Assembly: GCF_004364335.1 (NCBI RefSeq)
Contig: NZ_SOCR01000010.1
Span: 203,521 to 267,520 of the forward strand
Reading direction: 5' to 3'
From: Pseudomonas graminis
Lineage (GTDB): Bacteria > Pseudomonadota > Gammaproteobacteria > Pseudomonadales > Pseudomonadaceae
Length of the DNA stretch: 64,000 bases
In this document: positions 18,399 through 27,275 of the stretch, one piece after another
How positions within the stretch are numbered: the first letter of the stretch is position 1
Layout: each line of letters opens with the position of its first letter
The notes under the pieces: generated by a model
What the model saw: the letters and a program-made list of their open reading frames with translations, nothing else
Told to the model about the DNA's origin: nothing
The model's database searches: none
Made by a program: the position numbers and the translations under genes

Positions 18399-20552
18399 GT
18401 GGACTTGGAATTACCTTCAGCTCAATTAGGTCATGATCCACGCAGCCAGCACGACGATCCGCTACTCGACGGGCTGTTGACACTCTGTGCCCTGCATCAC
18501 AAGCCGGCGAGCCGGGCCATGCTGACCACCGGTCTGCCATTGCCCGATCAACGCCTGAGCCCGGATTTGCTGCCCCGCGCCGCAGCCCGGGCGGGCTTGC
18601 AGGGGCGTTTGCTGCAACGCAAACTCACTCAGATTCCCGAGATCGCATTGCCCGCCTTGCTGTTGCTGAAGGACGGGCGCTCTGCCGTTCTGCTCGGTTG
18701 GGAGGGCGAATCGGCTCGCCTGCTGATCAGCGAAAGCAACGGCGGCGAAGTGCTGATCGAAACCGAAGCGCTGGCGCAGGACTACAGCGGTCGAGTGTTT
18801 TTCGCACAGCCGCAACATAAATTTGACGTGACCCAGGGCTCGCTCATTCCCCGCGCTCGCTCCTGGTTCAAGGACACCCTCAAGCTGTCTCGCTGGCTTT
18901 ACGTCGACGCGATCGCTGCCAGCTTCGTGATCAACCTGATCGCGCTCGCTACCCCTCTTTTCGTGATGAACGTCTACGACCGTGTCGTGCCCAACCAGGC
19001 CACCGCAACCTTGTGGGTGCTGGCGACCGGTATCTGTGGCGCGTTCCTGTTTGACCTCTTGCTCAAGGGCCTGCGCAGTCTATGCCTGGACCTGGCCGGC
19101 AAGAAAACCGACCTGATCATTTCCGCCACGCTGTTCGAACGTATCGTCGGCATGGCAATGAAGTTTCGCCCGGCGCGGGTCGGCAGCTACGCCCAGAATA
19201 TCCATGAGTTCCAGGGCATGCGTGACTTCCTCACGTCGCTGACCCTTACCAGCCTTATCGACCTGCCGTTCACCCTGATCATCCTGTTGGTGATCGCGCT
19301 GCTGGGCGGGCATCTGGTGTGGATTCCGATCATTGCCTTCCCGCTGGCGCTGGGTATCGGCCACTTCCTGCAAAAACCGCTGACCTCCACCCTTGAGCGC
19401 ACCATGGCGCTGGGTGCCGAGCGTCAGTCGAGCCTGATCGAAACCCTCGCCGGCCTCGACGCGGTGAAGGTCAACAACGCCGAAAGCGAGCGCCAGTACC
19501 AGTGGGAACACACCATCGGCACGCTCAGCCGCCTGGAATTACGCGTCAAAGTGCTTTCCGGTCTGGCCATGAACATCACCCTGCTGATCCAGCAACTGGC
19601 GGGCGTGGCGATGATCTGTTTCGGCGTCTACATGATCATGGACGGCGTACTCAGCATGGGCGGCCTGGTGGCGTGCTACATGCTCAGCGGTCGCGCCCTT
19701 GGCCCATTGGCGCAACTGTCCGGCCTGCTGACCCGTTATCAGCAAGCGAAAGTGACCATGGTCTCGGTCGATCAGATGATGGAGCTGCCGCAGGAACGCA
19801 ACTTCGACGAGCGCCCGCTCAGCCGTCAGGTCCTGCAAGGCGCCATGGAATTCCGCAACCTTGAGTTCACGTACCCGAATCAGCAGAACCTGGCGCTGCG
19901 CAACATCAATCTGGTGATCCGCCCCGGCGAGAAGGTCGGCATCATCGGCCGTAGCGGTTCGGGAAAAAGCTCCCTGGCCAAACTGCTGGTGGGTTTGTAT
20001 CAGCCGGATGAAGGCTCGCTGCTGGTCGATGGCGTCGACATTCGTCAGATCGACGTCAGCGAAGTGCGCCATAACATCGGCTACGTCGCTCAGGACATAC
20101 AACTCTTGTCGGGCACGCTGCGCGACAACCTGATTTCCGGCGCGCGTTACGTGGACGACGAGATGGTGCTGCAGGCCGCTGAACTGGCGGGCGTGCATGA
20201 ATTTGCCAGTCTTCATCCCCAAGGCTACGAGCTGCAAGTAGGCGAGCGCGGGCAGAACCTGTCCGGCGGTCAGCGGCAGAACGTTGCCCTGGCGCGGGCC
20301 TTGTTGCTCGATCCTCCGATCCTGTTGCTCGACGAACCCACCAGCGCCATGGACAACACCGGCGAAGAACGTTTGAAGCAGCGCCTGTTTGGCGTTATCG
20401 AGAAAAAGACCGTGATTCTTGTGACACACCGAGCTTCGTTGCTCAGCCTGGTTGATCGCCTGGTGGTCATCGACCGCGGCCAGATCGTGGCCGACGGCCC
20501 GAAAGCCGCCGTTATGGAAGCGTTGAAGAAGGGGCAGATCAGTGTTGCTTAA
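18399..20552 (+). CDS. lapB: LapB, type I secretion ATPase/permease
   Basis: Inner-membrane ABC exporter of 717 residues that powers LapA export. An N-terminal C39-like (peptidase-like, presumably non-proteolytic) domain covers about 20-140, followed by the six-helix membrane domain (about 165-440) and a nucleotide-binding domain with Walker A GRSGSGKSS, signature LSGGQRQ and Walker B ILLLDEPTSA. The start is GTG at 18399, preceded by the purine-rich AAGAAAGAGA; no ATG gives a better N-terminus. It begins 49 bases after lapE and overlaps lapC by 11 bases. Confidence 0.95.
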   Translation: MDLELPSAQLGHDPRSQHDDPLLDGLLTLCALHHKPASRAMLTTGLPLPDQRLSPDLLPRAAARAGLQGRLLQRKLTQIPEIALPALLLLKDGRSAVLLGWEGESARLLISESNGGEVLIETEALAQDYSGRVFFAQPQHKFDVTQGSLIPRARSWFKDTLKLSRWLYVDAIAASFVINLIALATPLFVMNVYDRVVPNQATATLWVLATGICGAFLFDLLLKGLRSLCLDLAGKKTDLIISATLFERIVGMAMKFRPARVGSYAQNIHEFQGMRDFLTSLTLTSLIDLPFTLIILLVIALLGGHLVWIPIIAFPLALGIGHFLQKPLTSTLERTMALGAERQSSLIETLAGLDAVKVNNAESERQYQWEHTIGTLSRLELRVKVLSGLAMNITLLIQQLAGVAMICFGVYMIMDGVLSMGGLVACYMLSGRALGPLAQLSGLLTRYQQAKVTMVSVDQMMELPQERNFDERPLSRQVLQGAMEFRNLEFTYPNQQNLALRNINLVIRPGEKVGIIGRSGSGKSSLAKLLVGLYQPDEGSLLVDGVDIRQIDVSEVRHNIGYVAQDIQLLSGTLRDNLISGARYVDDEMVLQAAELAGVHEFASLHPQGYELQVGERGQNLSGGQRQNVALARALLLDPPILLLDEPTSAMDNTGEERLKQRLFGVIEKKTVILVTHRASLLSLVDRLVVIDRGQIVADGPKAAVMEALKKGQISVA

Positions 20553-21915
20553 GTCAGGTCAAAACTCCGGTGGCGGCATCTTCGGCTACTTCAAGGGCTC
20601 GCCTTCGCTGGAAGGCCAGGCACTGCCGGAAGTCAAAAAGGCGTTGGTGGACGACGCTCCGCGCATCGTGCGGCTGACCATCTGGGCCGTGATCCTGTTC
20701 TTCGTCTTTCTGCTGGTCTGGGCTAACTATGCCGTGATCGATGAAGTGACAAAGGGCGAGGGCAAGGCCATTCCGTCGACCAAGATCCAGAAAATCCAGA
20801 ACCTGGAAGGCGGCATCGTCGCCCAGATCTACGCCCATGACGGCCAGATCGTCGACGCCGGCGCCCCGCTGATTCGCCTCGATGACACCCGCTTTGCGTC
20901 CAATGTGGGCGAAACCGAGGCTGATCGTCTGGCCATGCAGCTGCGCGTTGAGCGTCTGAGCGCCGAGGTCGATGATCGTCCCCTGAATATCAGCGCCGAA
21001 GCGCGCAAGCTGGTGCCAAATCAGGCGTCCAACGAAGAGTCGCTGTACAAGAGCCGTCGTCAGCAACTGGTCGATGAGATCGGTGGTTTGCAGCAGCAGT
21101 TGATTCAGCGTCAGCAGGAATTGCGCGAGTTTGGCTCCAAGCAGGAGCAGTACCGCAGCAGCCTGGGCCTGTTGCGCCAGGAGATCGGCATGTCCGAGCC
21201 GTTGGTGTCCCAAGGCGCCGTCTCGCCGGTGGACATCCTGCGACTGAAACGCTCCGAGGTGGAAACCCGTGGTCAGCTGGACGGCACCACGCTGGCGATC
21301 CCTCGCGCCCAAGCGGCGATTGCCGAAGTGCAGCGCAAGATCGATGAAACCCGTGGCAAATTCCGCAGCGACGCGCTGACGCAACTGAATGAAGCGCGCA
21401 CCAACCTTTCGAAAGCGCAGTCGACGGCCAAAGGCCTTGAAGACCGCGTAAACCGGACGATGGTGACATCGCCGGTGCGTGGCGTGGTCAAGCAGATGCT
21501 GGTCAACACCGTAGGTGGCGTGATTCAGCCGGGCAGCGACATCGCGGAAGTTGTGCCGCTGGATGACACGCTGTTGGTCGAAGCGCGCATTCGTCCACAA
21601 GACATTGCCTTCCTGCACCCGGGTCAGGAAGCGATGATCAAGTTCACAGCGTACGACTACACGATCTACGGCGGGCTGAAAGGGAAGCTGGAACAGATCG
21701 GCGCCGACACCATTCAGGACGAAGAGAAGAAGAACACCTTCTACGTGATCAAACTGCGCACTGACCGCAGCCACCTCGGCACCGATGAGCACCCGCTGCT
21801 GATCATCCCCGGCATGGTCGCCTCGGTGGACATCATCACCGGCAAGAAAACCATCCTGAGCTATCTGCTCAAACCCGTGCTAAAAGCCCGCGCCGAGGCA
21901 CTGCACGAGCGTTGA
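20542..21915 (+). CDS. lapC: LapC, HlyD-family membrane fusion protein
   Basis: Periplasmic adaptor of 457 residues linking LapB to LapE. A short cytoplasmic head is followed by one membrane segment (about 48-70, WAVILFFVFLLVWANYAV), a biotinyl-lipoyl-like half motif (IQNLEGGIVAQIYAHDGQIV), a long coiled coil (about 160-290) and the second lipoyl half and beta-barrel (VTSPVRGVVKQMLVNTVGGV). The GTG at 20542 lies inside the end of lapB (11-base overlap), which implies translational coupling; the adjoining TTG codon is an alternative start. It closes the lapEBC operon. Confidence 0.93.
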   Translation: MLLKSGQNSGGGIFGYFKGSPSLEGQALPEVKKALVDDAPRIVRLTIWAVILFFVFLLVWANYAVIDEVTKGEGKAIPSTKIQKIQNLEGGIVAQIYAHDGQIVDAGAPLIRLDDTRFASNVGETEADRLAMQLRVERLSAEVDDRPLNISAEARKLVPNQASNEESLYKSRRQQLVDEIGGLQQQLIQRQQELREFGSKQEQYRSSLGLLRQEIGMSEPLVSQGAVSPVDILRLKRSEVETRGQLDGTTLAIPRAQAAIAEVQRKIDETRGKFRSDALTQLNEARTNLSKAQSTAKGLEDRVNRTMVTSPVRGVVKQMLVNTVGGVIQPGSDIAEVVPLDDTLLVEARIRPQDIAFLHPGQEAMIKFTAYDYTIYGGLKGKLEQIGADTIQDEEKKNTFYVIKLRTDRSHLGTDEHPLLIIPGMVASVDIITGKKTILSYLLKPVLKARAEALHER

Positions 21916-22015
21916 TGGTTGAGGGCGCTGCACTTTGTGGGACCGGCTCAGCCGGGAAACGGCCAGCTTGATCGCCGTTTTCACGGCCGACGATGGATCT
22001 TCGCCGAGCAACGAT

Positions 22016-22106
22016 CTGTAGGAGCCGGCTTGCTGGCGAAGGCATTCACCCAGGCCCTGCAGCAGTGACTGACCCACCCGGTTCGCCAGCAAGCCGGCTC
22101 CTACAG
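22016..22106. repeat. REPIN, perfect 25-bp arms
   Basis: Two perfectly complementary 25-base arms (22016-22040 and 22082-22106; core GGAGCCGGCTTGCTGGCGAA) face each other across 41 bases. This is the classic arrangement of Pseudomonas REP doublets moved by a RAYT transposase. It lies downstream of both lapC and the convergent DUF2845 gene, where the hairpin could also limit read-through. Confidence 0.9.
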
Positions 22107-22150
22107 GGCTTGCATCGCGCGGTCCCACTGAAGAGCAGCCGAATGCGCTA

Positions 22151-22468
22151 TCAATTCCCGCGTTTGCTATCAATCCTCACCAAACGCCCGCCTTCGAATC
22201 TCAGGAACTGATACATCCCGTTACTCGGGCCGTAGACCCATTCCTGGACCTGCACCTGATCCACCTGGCGGTAGTCGTTGACGGTTTCCTTGTAGCCGAT
22301 GATGTCCTGGCTGACCGGCTGGCCGCATTTCTGCTGCACTTCAAACATCCGGTCACCTTCGCTTATCAACTGGCTGCCACAGCGCAGCGTACCCGCCTGA
22401 GCTACGTCAATCAGCGCGGTTAAACCAAGAGCCAACGCCATCCTCGTTATCGCATTCGTCAAAATCAT
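22151..22468 (-). CDS. DUF2845 family small exported protein
   Basis: Small protein of 105 residues with a signal peptide (ITRMALALGLTALIDVAQAG), then a compact body with two cysteines (TLRCGSQ, QQKCGQPVSQD) and the conserved WVYGPSNGMYQFLRFEGG end, features of the DUF2845 family of periplasmic proteins of unknown role. The start overlaps the stop of the upstream DUF748 gene by one base (TAATG), so the two are translationally coupled and probably cotranscribed. The longer open frame upstream is a shadow of the DUF748 gene. Confidence 0.85.
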   Translation of the reverse strand: MILTNAITRMALALGLTALIDVAQAGTLRCGSQLISEGDRMFEVQQKCGQPVSQDIIGYKETVNDYRQVDQVQVQEWVYGPSNGMYQFLRFEGGRLVRIDSKRGN

Positions 22469-25440
22469 TACTCGCTGTCGAGGTGCAGGGGGCTGATGAC
22501 GCGGCCGTCTTTTTCCGGCTGGCCGAGGGTGGTGTCGATGAAATACACCCGCTCGTCTGCCAGCTGGCCCTTGTCGACCAGATAGTCCTTGATGCTTCCG
22601 GCCCGGGCCTGACCGAGCTGACGCAACAGCAGCGCGCTTGAACTCCAGGATTTGAGCACCGCCTCGCGCAGCTTGTTCTGACGCTCTTCCTTGCCCAGAT
22701 TCACCCACTCGGCCGGCGGTTGCTGTTTCAGGCGCGTGCGATAAATGCCGTCAAGCATCGGCGCCTTCTCATCCGCAGGTACCGTCAAATCGCTCGGCTG
22801 CGCAGGCACCTTGTCGCCGCGGCGCTGAAGAATCTTGTAGTACGTGCTCTGGTATTCGCGCTCAAGCCGTTGCTGGGCAATCAACGGCCCGTCGCTCGCT
22901 TCAGCGCTGGTGCCTTCAATCTCCAGACGCAACGCCGGCCGCGCTTTCAAGCCTGCCGCCAGCTTGTCCAGCGACGCCATCGCTTCAGGGCTCAACTCAT
23001 CAGCCCCCGGCGCGAAGGCCACCGTGCCCAAATCCTCCGATCCGCCACCGCCGCTGATCAATCCGCCAATGAATTTGAACGGCGCCGCCGCAGCCTTCAC
23101 CACCAGATTGCGCAGGGTCTGCCAGACAATCGGCATCACGCTGAACTGCGGGTTGTTGAGATCGCCTGTCACGGGCAGCTCGATGGAAATCTTGCCATCG
23201 GTGTCCTTGAGCAGGGCAATCGCCAGTTTCAGCGGCAGATTCACCGCGTCCGGGCTGTCGACCTTTTCACCCAATTGCAGCTGCTCGACCACCACCTTGT
23301 TCTCGGCTTTCAGCTGGCCTTTGGTGATCAGGTAATGCAGGTCCAGATTCAAACGCCCCTTGCGAATGCGATAACCGGCGAACTTGCCGGAGTAGGGCGT
23401 CAACGTGGTCAGTTCCACACGCTTGAAGCTGGTCGCGATGTCCAGACTCGCCATCGGGTTGAACGGGTTCAGCGCGCCCTTGATGGTCACCGGCGCATAG
23501 CGATCAACCTTGCCGTTGATGTTTACCGTCGCGGGTTTGTCCTGGCGGTTATCCAGCGTGCCGATCTTGCCGTTGAGTTGCTGAACGGCCGTGGCGAAGT
23601 TCGGCGTGAGGCTGAAGTCCGCGAAGTTGGCCGAGCCGTTGGTGATGTTGACCTCGCCAATGCGAATGCCCATCGGCTTTTCGCTGCTGGCGGGAGCCTT
23701 GGCTTTCGGCGCGGCAGGCGCCTGATCTGCAGGCTGGGGAATCAGCAGGTCGTCGATATTGGTCGAGCGGTCGTCAGCGATCACGAAACGCGCATAGGGC
23801 TGATCGACATTGATCGAGGCGATCGTCAGGCTGTCGCCCAACTGGAAATTCAATCCGTCGACATTCAGCCGCTGCCACTTCACGAAGTCCCGCGACTTGA
23901 GCGTGTCCAGAGTGTGCAGCTGGTCAACCTGCGCCTTGCCGGTAATGCCCAGCGCTAAAGGCTCGGTGCTTTTCAGGTCCACCGCCAGATCGCTGTTGAG
24001 CATGCCGCTGCGCACTTCCAGACGAATAAACGGCGTGACGTAGGACTGAGCGACCCGCAGGTCGATGTCGCGCGTGGTGACATTCAAATTGGCGCGAACG
24101 GGCGCCAGATTCACCTCGCCATCGGCGGTCAGCTTGCCTTGCTTGCTCACGCCGGTGTCGAGCTTGAGTTTGAAGGGCGACTTGTTCAGGCTGTCGAAGC
24201 CGGTCAGGTCCAGGTTCAGCGGGCCGACATCAATCGCGACAGGCTCTTTTGGCACCTTGTCGGCAAGATGAATCCGGTAATCGCGCAGCTGCGTGTCGCG
24301 CAGCAACACCTGCCACGGTTTGCTCGGCGCTGTTGGTTTTGCGCTAGCGGTGGTTTCAGTGCCGGTGGCGGTGGCGGGCTGCTGTTTTTCAGCCTCGACT
24401 TTCTTGGACTGGGCTTGGGTTTGGGCTTTGGACGGCTGGCTGGCGAACAGCTTCTGCCAGTCCAGCTCGCCGTCCGACTCCCGCGTCGCCCAGGTTTCCA
24501 GCCCTTCGCTGCGTATCTTGCCGACGCTCACCAACTGCTTGGCCAGATCGATCGACGTCTCGCTCACGCTCAGTTTCTTCAGGCGGGCGAGCGGTCTGCC
24601 GTCCGGGGCATCGATCGCGAAGGGCGCAACGCTCAGGGACGTGTTGTCCAGCAGCAGCTCGGTTTCCTTGGCCAGACTGAGTTTGTAATGGGTGTTGAAA
24701 TTGAGCACGCCGTCTTTGAGTACCAGCGGCAACGCGTCACGAACGTAAGGCCACCAGACCTCCATCTTGCCGTCGGTGACTTTTAGCGTGCCTTCGGACG
24801 AGATAGGCACCAGGCTGATACGCCCGACCCAGTCGATCTGACCGCCGTTAGGTCCGGCGGCGACCAGGGTCATGTCGGCGTTGTCTTCCGGCAGTGTGCT
24901 GAGGTTTTTCAGCTCGAAATTCAGCGCGTCGTAGAGAAACTCGATGGGCTCGCTGGGGCGCATGTCCTGGAAATGCACGTAACCGTCCGCCAGCTTGATC
25001 TCGCCGATACGCAGCGGAAACGGCTTGCTTGGGGGTTCGTCAGGTTTAGCAGGTTCGCTGGCGGGCAGCTTGAACAGTCCGGCCAGATTGAGCGTGCCGT
25101 CTTTGGCAAACAGCAACTCGGTCTTGGGTTTATCGAGTTCGACGGCCTTGAGGTGCAGGGCCTTGGTCCACAGGCTGTCGATTTGCAGGTTGGCGTAAAG
25201 CCGTGCGAAACCGATTTGTTCCTTGCCCGGCGCTCCGATGTTCAGGCCCCAGAGGGTGACTTCAAGGCTGTAGGGATTGAGTTCGAGACGGTCCAGTCTG
25301 GCCGGCATCGTGGCGTAATTCGCCAACTGTTGATTGATGATTCGCAGTGCCACGCCTGGCAGGATCAGAAACCCCAGCACGCTGTAGATGGCGAATACGG
25401 CCAGCAGGGCGCCGATGGCGCGTTTCAATCCTTTGGGCAT
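22468..25440 (-). CDS. DUF748 (AsmA-like) large envelope protein
   Basis: Membrane-anchored protein of 990 residues. One N-terminal membrane segment (about 8-30, IGALLAVFAIYSVLGFLILP) is followed by long beta-rich DUF748 repeats, for example LRIGEIKLADGYVHFQDM, IRIGEVNITNGSANFADFSL and LDLHYLITKGQLKAEN. A C-terminal OmpA-like segment is suggested by LGTVAFAPGADELSPEAMAS. AsmA-like proteins of this kind are linked to envelope lipid transport and outer-membrane homeostasis; the role of this one is inferred only. The ATG at 25440 is preferred because MPKGLKRAIG begins directly before the membrane anchor and GAGAGAG lies upstream; 15 further residues are open upstream. Confidence 0.88.
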   Translation of the reverse strand: MPKGLKRAIGALLAVFAIYSVLGFLILPGVALRIINQQLANYATMPARLDRLELNPYSLEVTLWGLNIGAPGKEQIGFARLYANLQIDSLWTKALHLKAVELDKPKTELLFAKDGTLNLAGLFKLPASEPAKPDEPPSKPFPLRIGEIKLADGYVHFQDMRPSEPIEFLYDALNFELKNLSTLPEDNADMTLVAAGPNGGQIDWVGRISLVPISSEGTLKVTDGKMEVWWPYVRDALPLVLKDGVLNFNTHYKLSLAKETELLLDNTSLSVAPFAIDAPDGRPLARLKKLSVSETSIDLAKQLVSVGKIRSEGLETWATRESDGELDWQKLFASQPSKAQTQAQSKKVEAEKQQPATATGTETTASAKPTAPSKPWQVLLRDTQLRDYRIHLADKVPKEPVAIDVGPLNLDLTGFDSLNKSPFKLKLDTGVSKQGKLTADGEVNLAPVRANLNVTTRDIDLRVAQSYVTPFIRLEVRSGMLNSDLAVDLKSTEPLALGITGKAQVDQLHTLDTLKSRDFVKWQRLNVDGLNFQLGDSLTIASINVDQPYARFVIADDRSTNIDDLLIPQPADQAPAAPKAKAPASSEKPMGIRIGEVNITNGSANFADFSLTPNFATAVQQLNGKIGTLDNRQDKPATVNINGKVDRYAPVTIKGALNPFNPMASLDIATSFKRVELTTLTPYSGKFAGYRIRKGRLNLDLHYLITKGQLKAENKVVVEQLQLGEKVDSPDAVNLPLKLAIALLKDTDGKISIELPVTGDLNNPQFSVMPIVWQTLRNLVVKAAAAPFKFIGGLISGGGGSEDLGTVAFAPGADELSPEAMASLDKLAAGLKARPALRLEIEGTSAEASDGPLIAQQRLEREYQSTYYKILQRRGDKVPAQPSDLTVPADEKAPMLDGIYRTRLKQQPPAEWVNLGKEERQNKLREAVLKSWSSSALLLRQLGQARAGSIKDYLVDKGQLADERVYFIDTTLGQPEKDGRVISPLHLDSE

Positions 25441-25551
25441 GTAGGTCGCCGACTCTCTCGATGGGAGGTCCTTGGAGTATGGCACGCCAATCTGGTTCCG
25501 AATCCAGTCGCTTCAATCCTTGTGGGAAATTTCGTCAGGCCTGCTCGAGCA

Positions 25552-26568
25552 TCACAGCTGCAAGATCAAGGTCTTGAGCGGGGGCTGTTGGTCCTGTGAC
25601 GGAAAGTCGGCGCCCGGGGTCAGCACCTGACAGTCGAGCACGGGCCGGCCGATCTTGCTCGCGCAACGCAACACTTGCTCGCGCCAGTCGTCCAGGCTGA
25701 CCTTCGCCAGATTGTTGCAGCAGATCAGCACACCGTCTTCGGCGGTGGTCAGCAGCGCGGGTTTGAGCAGGCTCTGATAATCACGCAGCAGATCGACGGT
25801 GCCGAAGGCGCTCTTGGCCCAGGCCGGCGGATCCAGCAGGACCAGGTCGTATTGGCGTTGCTCAAGGCGCACGTAATTCGGCAGTTTGTGGCCCCGACGG
25901 GAAGCAATGGGCAGCCCGGCCAGTTGGCGAATGGCCGGGAAGTAGTCGGACTGAACGAATTGCATGGTCGGCAGCTGCGGATTGAGCAGGCCGTTCTCGC
26001 GCCCGACGGCCAGATTGCCCTCGGCGAAATCCAGGTTGCACACCTCACGCGCGCCACCTGCCGCCGCGCTCAGGCCGACGCCGCAGGTGTAGGCGAACAA
26101 ATTGAGCACGCTCTTGCCGGCGGCCTGTTGCTTGACCCAGCCGCGCGCGTTGCGCAGGTCGAGAAACAGCAGCGGATCCTGCCCGGCATGACGACCGCGC
26201 ACCCGGTAATTGAGGCCCCATTCATGGCCGACCAGATCGGCCAGCGCATCATCGTCGGCTTTATAGATCGGGTCTGTCCGGTCAACCCGCGAGTTGCCTT
26301 GGGAGCGGTCGTTGTAGACCAGCATCAGTTCCAGGCCGAGCCGCGCATTAACGGCGGCATGCAGCGCCAGCAGCGAGTCGAGATCCAGGCTGTTGTGGAA
26401 ACTCTGCACCAGCAGTTGCGGGCCGTAGCGGTCAACGGTCAGCCCGCTCGCGCCTTCCTGGCTGCCGTGGAACAGGCGATAACAATCGGTGCCTTGTGCG
26501 TGCAGTTCCGCCAGCAGGGATTGACGATTATCGAGGGCGACGCTGAGCGCCTGATTCAACGAAGACAT
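25552..26568 (-). CDS. Class I SAM-dependent rRNA methyltransferase (RlmI-like)
   Basis: Cytosolic enzyme of 338 residues. The N-terminal part (YRLFHGSQEGASGLTVDRYG) is a PUA-like RNA-binding stretch; the C-terminal Rossmann domain carries motif I (NLFAYTCGVGLSAAAGGA), an acidic motif II (NLDFAEGNLAVGRENG) and motif IV LLDPPAWAKSAFG. This layout fits the RlmI/RlmK-type 23S rRNA methyltransferases; the exact target base cannot be read from sequence. The ATG at 26568 fits the family; the longer open frame upstream runs into REP repeats and is not protein-like. Confidence 0.85.
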   Translation of the reverse strand: MSSLNQALSVALDNRQSLLAELHAQGTDCYRLFHGSQEGASGLTVDRYGPQLLVQSFHNSLDLDSLLALHAAVNARLGLELMLVYNDRSQGNSRVDRTDPIYKADDDALADLVGHEWGLNYRVRGRHAGQDPLLFLDLRNARGWVKQQAAGKSVLNLFAYTCGVGLSAAAGGAREVCNLDFAEGNLAVGRENGLLNPQLPTMQFVQSDYFPAIRQLAGLPIASRRGHKLPNYVRLEQRQYDLVLLDPPAWAKSAFGTVDLLRDYQSLLKPALLTTAEDGVLICCNNLAKVSLDDWREQVLRCASKIGRPVLDCQVLTPGADFPSQDQQPPLKTLILQL

Positions 26569-26637
26569 GCTCGGCCTTGGGGCAGGAATGAGGGCGTGCG
26601 AGTTTATCAGCAAGGTCAATGCCGGTGTTGCGACCGG

Positions 26638-26791
26638 TTCGCCAGCAAGCCGGCTCCTACGGTTTTTTGGACCACCACAATCACCCATCCGGCGCAAACC
26701 CTGTAGGAGCGCGCTTGCCCGCGAAAGCGTCAATTCAGGCACCTCACTTGCCGGCTGACCCACCGCGTTCGCGGGCAAGCGCGCTCCTACA
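26638..26791. repeat. REP single arm plus REPIN
   Basis: A lone TTCGCCAGCAAGCCGGCTCC-type arm (26638-26660) is followed by a facing pair of the other subtype, GTAGGAGCGCGCTTGCCCGC (arm 26702-26725) and TTCGCGGGCAAGCGCGCTCC (arm 26768-26791). The two subtypes seen elsewhere in the window therefore occur side by side here, between the methyltransferase start and the mgtA leader. Confidence 0.85.
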
Positions 26792-26899
26792 ACGGGCGTC
26801 ATCCGCCGATTCCTGAACCTTCCCTGAAGACATCCGCATTAACCCCCACACCCTCAGTACTGGCGATTTACTCTCATACAACCCGGGCGTATGCTTCGC

Positions 26900-27275
26900 C
26901 CGTTTTCAACCAATGCGGAGACCCACAGTGGGTACTTGTTCGAGTGACAGACGTCAGCCGGTGATGACGACCGGCCAATCCGCGGCACGATAACGCGCAG
27001 TCTTTTCACTGCCGCTATCTCGCCGACAACGTGAGAAGCGGCAGTGCCAGCGGACTCTGATCAGAGCCCGCTCCCTGTCCTTTCCCTGACGCCCAATCCT
27101 GCGTGATGACCGACGCGTCTGTCGTTCGTCTGCGTATCGGACGCGCGCGGCTTTTTGCTGCGCGGGCCAGCTGCGGTGGCCGCTCATGAACGAGCGCGGC
27201 CCCCGAGGTCGGCCGTACCTGCTCAAGGTTCCTGTGCTTTCAGCTCCAGCAGCCTTCAGTCCAGGGGACATAACC
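26900..27275 (+). promoter_or_regulatory. Long leader upstream of mgtA
   Basis: About 375 bases without a convincing gene precede mgtA. They contain a strong hairpin at 27008-27045 (ACTGCCGCT paired with AGCGGCAGT, extended by TCTC/GAGA around an 11-base loop) and a smaller one at 27181-27196 (CGCTC/GAGCG). Magnesium-transporter genes in other bacteria have Mg-sensing or peptide-coding leaders; whether this one works that way is inference. I could not match it to a named riboswitch. Confidence 0.45.
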
